In this document: positions 59,601-64,000 of the stretch, in pieces | How the letters are laid out: each line of letters starts with the position of its first letter | Numbering within the stretch: the stretch's first letter is position 1 | Origin: Chionis minor | Taxonomy: Eukaryota; Chordata; Aves; Charadriiformes; Chionididae | NCBI GenBank assembly: GCA_013398295.1 | Contig: VZSF01007316.1 | Coordinates: 124,001-188,000 of the forward strand | Direction: 5' to 3' | Length of the DNA: 64,000 bases | Translations under genes and position numbers: made by a program | Notes under the pieces: generated by a model | What the model was told of the DNA's origin: nothing | Seen by the model: the letters and a program-made list of their open reading frames with translations, nothing else | Databases searched by the model: none

Positions 59601-62600
59601 CTACTCACAATGAATAGTCTTTCTAATCCAGTATAGTTCTGGCATATGAATCTACCCTTCCCCAGAAAAGGGGAGGAACAAGGGATAGAAATCCAGATGA
59701 TGAAGGAATATTCTGTTTTCTTAACCCACTTTTTTCCATGGGTAAGTACTGACTGTTTTATCATTTCTTGATGCCCTGTCTGAGATATCCCAGGTCTCAC
59801 TCTATGAAGTGAGAAATGCAACTTTATTGGAACACAAAAAGTGCTCTAGAAGTGCTAATTACCCTGAAAGATGGAAAAATATTAAGAGAGCAAGAAAAAA
59901 GTAAAGCAAAAAGTAAAGTCCTCCAGTAAGCCAAAAATGAAAGTGATGCCTCTCATCCCAAAATAAAGATGAGTAAAAATATTTTCCATGTTATTTGCAA
60001 TGCTTTTGTTTCCATTTGTTGTAAATGTTCAAAGGAATACATATGCACACAAGAAATGAGAGTATTTTCAAAGTGCACTAATACAATTGTTAATTACATT
60101 TCTATGATAAATCAGAGCATAACAGTATCTTTGTTTAGTCAGCACAATAAATTTGAATACTTCATACACAGCAAACTATTTCAAAATTTTTATACAAACA
60201 AGTTATTTAGCAAATATGTAGCACAAGATTTCTAGTGACTTTCCACATCTTTTTATGAAGAAAATAAAAATTGTAAACTCATCAGATTATGAATTTTAAC
60301 ATGTTATTTCCCATCTCTTTGCAAAAGAAGCATTCTAAATTTGTTTTTAACTGCAGAACTATATTTCGGCTCCCTCTCATTCTTCAGTTCCACATCATTT
60401 TGAGTGCAGCCATACACAATTGACATTTATATTCACCTATCAATGGGTCATATAAAACAGAACAGAAATGAGTGTGTTCCTCACTTTTTGAGCTGCTCTG
60501 CAATGGGCAAGAAGTTTACTTTTGAGCAGCAGGCAAACTGTTTCAGGGGTAGACCCAGCCTTGTGAGGCTTTCCAGGGTTTACCACACAAGCTATGTAAA
60601 TTGCACCCTTGACAGAGCTTTGCAAGCCAAAGGCAAGCAGTATATCTTCTTTTCTTGATGATTCCTGGTGAACATAATGTGTACGAACAGCACTGAGGCC
60701 CCTATCCAATGTTAGCAAGTTTGCTTCACTTGTTAATGAGGAATTCGGATCCTACGATACAGTTCACCAGAGATTTGTCATTGACACCTTAGTATGGACC
60801 AAGGGAAATTTCTACAGCACTCAGTCAAATGTTTTTACAAGTAAATGTTCTTAAGCTATTACCTGGTCCTGTCCAAAATATATTTCAGAGTATAAGCACA
60901 GAGGAAGAGAAATTCCTATGTAATGTCTTTGATGAACACCATACACAGACCACTTGACAGGTCCTTAGATGACTTCATATTCAGTGCTAGATACAAATTA
61001 AATATCGCCATGAGTTCGCATCATTTAGAGACTATCATTTATTGTTAATGAAACAAACTGTCATTCCCTCACTGTGATTTTCTCAGCAAAATATGATGCT
61101 ACTAAGATTCTTTGCATGATATTCATGCCTAGACATTAGTTGTCTCTGGGCAGTTTACCTAGAGAAAGTATCACATTAAAAGATCTGAGTGATAAGTACT
61201 AGGAACAATTTAAGTGCAAATGTTGCCAGAATAATTCTTAAACTATCAGTTTGTGCTTTTAAAAATGCAGCAAGATACATATCCTACTGTTCCATTTTGG
61301 CTCTGACACTGTCTAAGCAAGGTCATTTCAGGTGATCTATATATAGAGGAAGGTCTCAGTCTCTTGAATACTATACTGAAAAAAACCCTGCATAATTGAC
61401 TGCTACAGGGAGAGGATCCAGCTCATTATTTGAATTACACATCCATCTGTTTCAGTCAGGATGGTTTATAAAAAGGTTGTACAAGTTAGTCGAAATTGTC
61501 AAATAGAACATAAGATAATTTTGAACTACAGAAGAGATTTAATATGCTCTTGCTTTTGTGAATCAGCATTTTTTAATGGAGGAAAAAAAGTTTATTGTGT
61601 AATCCAGGGATTTTAAGAAGTTTATACCATCCTCTTTTTGGTCCTGGACTATCCATTATGCTGAGCCTGGATTTTATGCATTCCTTGGCCTTTTGCTTTT
61701 TGATTAATTTACTGTGTTCAGTTTAGCCTCTCATGTTATTTCTCAGAGTTAAATATTAAAACAGAAATATTAAATCATAACTAACACAACAAATACATAT
61801 CTTTTGCGTTTTCGTTCCTCTAAAAAATTATGGAAAGGAAAAATGAAAGCATCTCTCTCTACAGACTCTTGTATTTCATCAGCATTCAATTTCTTCATGT
61901 TTTGGCTACTAAGAGATTAAGCAGATTTTGACTATGTGATTTTATGCAATCTGTTAATATGGCTCACATGTAGAAACCCCTATTTTCTGTCTTCTTTTCC
62001 TTGCTCTTTGTATTAGTTGCTCTAAGTTGAGGCCATCAGTGTGCCTGCTGCTGAGGTGCAGTTCTCTGTCCCTTACCTTCAATCTCTCATGAAACCACAA
62101 CTGGAACCCAATTTCATGATCCGCAATTTCTTATTATCTCAAGGAGCATCATCAGCAGTAATTTTCTTTCTGCTTTATTCTTTACTATGTATGTATCCTC
62201 TTTCAAGCCTCTGGAAGCCGCTGATTTCCTTAAGGTCTGTATCCCTATGAACAGCTTTTTATGGTTTTTAGTGTAGATGTTAAATTCAAAATGCTGACAG
62301 ATTTACTGCTTTGAAAACCTGTGTTTTCCACATTGTCTGGGAAAGTACCTCAGCTTATTCTACAGTGTTCTACACAGACATATATAAATCCAAAATGTTT
62401 TAAGATATTTGGACCTTCCCTGTTTCAAATATCTGCTGCCACTATACTGAAAAAGTAATTCCTTGCATAGAAAAGAATTTCTCCAGTTCTCAGCATACTC
62501 CCTGTTTTCCTGTGGTCAGAGGAATGTCTTTAGTTGAGGTACTTTATACTTCCACCTTGGGTTGTTGTGGGAGAAGAAATAGATCCATAGAGATGTTATC

Positions 62601-64000
62601 AAGAAGCTAATTCAGTTCTCCTTTTTCATTACAGGTACTAGCATGGGGAAAGAAGCAAAAACTGTTACCAAACAAGGCAAAGTTTATTCTATGCTACATA
62701 AGATTTCAGATTAATTTATAGATACTGCAGTGTATATTCTGATATAGTTCGATTTCCCACAGTTAAGGAAAAGATGGTCAGGGAAGGGAAGTAGAAAATT
62801 GGGCAAATTTGCCACAAGTCTACAAAGATCTGAGAAAACCAATACCTACTTAAATGAAGTGACACAGTAAAGTGTGGAGAGAATGTAAATGCATGTATTT
62901 GCTCTTCAGACTTCAGTATATGGGTGTTCTTCTCCTGTAGGCAGAATAACTGGAATAAAAGGGAAGTTTTGTAATTTTACACTGAGCTTTCAGGATTACA
63001 GAAGGAAAGCTGATAAACCCAGAAAAGTCCAGATACTCTTGCTGTATCTCCAATTCAAACAGAGCTATTCAATTGGTAAGGTCATTCTTCATATGTGAGA
63101 CCATTAATTGTCAAGCGTTCTTCCAGTTCTGCTTCTACTATAACCCTTTTTTTAGTGTTTGCTGTTTGGTTTGGACATGATACTTGTGGAATTTTTCCTT
63201 CAGTACAATTCGTTAGAAAGACTGTAAAACAGGCTGAGAGGGTACCTGTCCTTATAAGGACGACTAAACACATACCTCTGCATTTGGCCTTGCTATTTTT
63301 ATTACAAAGCAGCATAATTTCCCCAGACCTACATTACTTTACTCTTATTTGGGGATATTTTTGTGTCTTTTAGATAATGGATGAGGTGGGAATTTCCCAG
63401 TAAACATGCACTTGTGTCATCCATTATTGACAACTCACAGATGCATAAGTTTATTTCTGTCTAGAAGAATGGATTGAGGTAACAATTAGGAATTTTTTTT
63501 TTTCTTTTTTTAATCACAGAAGATGTGGAAAGCTTAACCTACCAAAAACGCCTATCATACTTTCAGTCTTTGGCCTACTATGAGCACATTAGCTCAATAG
63601 TTAAGTACGGCATCTTTGGTATTTATACTGAGATGAAGTGCGAGGATGGAGATACCTTTGTCCTCAAAAACCAGGCCAGGATTTTTATTGTTTTTTCTTC
63701 CCCTCTGCATTGCGCCTTTTCTGGCATCCTTATGTAGGCAAGTTGAAGATAATCAGTCTTTTATGATATCACTCTCATAACTTTTTTCCAGATAATAACA
63801 AAACACAGATGTTATGAATCCCAGTCTACGGTCTCACAATTGCAATGAACAAGTTACAACAAGTTAACATTTCCTCCCCAGGGAGATATTTTCCCACTTG
63901 AAAAGTGGGTATTTTTCAGCTGAGGCTGCCATTACCTCCTTGATTGCCCTCCTTCAATCATACATGGTCATCGGAGACGGTATGTTACATACCCACAAGG
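53689..64000. other. long AT-rich stretch, no gene recognised
   Basis: About 10 kb with no identifiable gene, RNA or transposon. The longest open frames are minus 59423-59821 (132 codons), minus 55108-55464 (118 codons), and 60404-60658 and 60440-60718 on opposite strands. None shows recognisable domains. The block 56600-57050 is purine-rich on the plus strand, resembling those at 13.7-14.8 and 24.1-24.3 kb. A short TATACATA repeat lies at about 57122-57143. Confidence 0.5.

Noticed and set aside
59423..59821. 132-codon minus-strand open frame
   Set aside because: No domain or motif recognised and no well-placed splice signals. A few frames of this length are expected by chance in 64 kb.
1..64000. 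CRISPR arrays, operons, prophage or other prokaryotic systems
   Set aside because: No regularly spaced repeats, no dense coding, and the CR1 and ERV content shows a vertebrate (bird) genome.

Overview
The window looks like a gene-poor stretch of bird chromosome. Two things point to a bird. First, there are two CR1 non-LTR retrotransposon fragments with the typical avian 3' end, in which the ORF2 C-terminus is followed by an ATTCTATG-type octamer tail and no poly(A). Second, there is a solo endogenous-retrovirus LTR of a type I know from bird genomes. The remaining DNA is AT-rich, interspersed-repeat-poor, and full of short homopolymer and low-complexity runs, as in an avian intergenic desert or a very large intron. 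I see no bacterial-style genes, operons, CRISPR arrays, tRNA or rRNA genes. I could not assign any protein-coding gene to a known family except the CR1 reverse-transcriptase remnant.

Layout. 1-14.9 kb is single-copy AT-rich DNA with a few short repeats, one exon-like island (596-789) and one possible terminal exon (13012-13119). 14956-15555 is a solo LTR on the minus strand with an exact 5-bp target duplication. 15.6-27.3 kb is single-copy DNA, including an unusually long unidentified open frame on the minus strand (about 18.5-19.1 kb). 27331-27545 is an old CR1 3' end on the minus strand. 27.5-31.9 kb holds hairpins, a G-run and low-complexity tracts. 31943-32605 is a young-looking 5'-truncated CR1 on the plus strand whose reading frame is open through to its stop codon. 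32.6-64 kb is single-copy DNA with several exon-like open segments (38.2, 40.1-40.4, 43.2-43.6, 49.0-49.1 and 50.7-50.9 kb), a near-perfect 34-bp palindrome at 47.1 kb, small tandem repeats and a 33-base A run.

The exon candidates rest only on splice-like signals flanking an open frame. In AT-rich DNA of this size several such coincidences are expected. Their reading phases do not join into one convincing transcript, so they are given low confidence and meant as targets for homology or RNA evidence. I found no convincing new biological system. The best-supported content is the transposon record, followed by the unusual local DNA structures.
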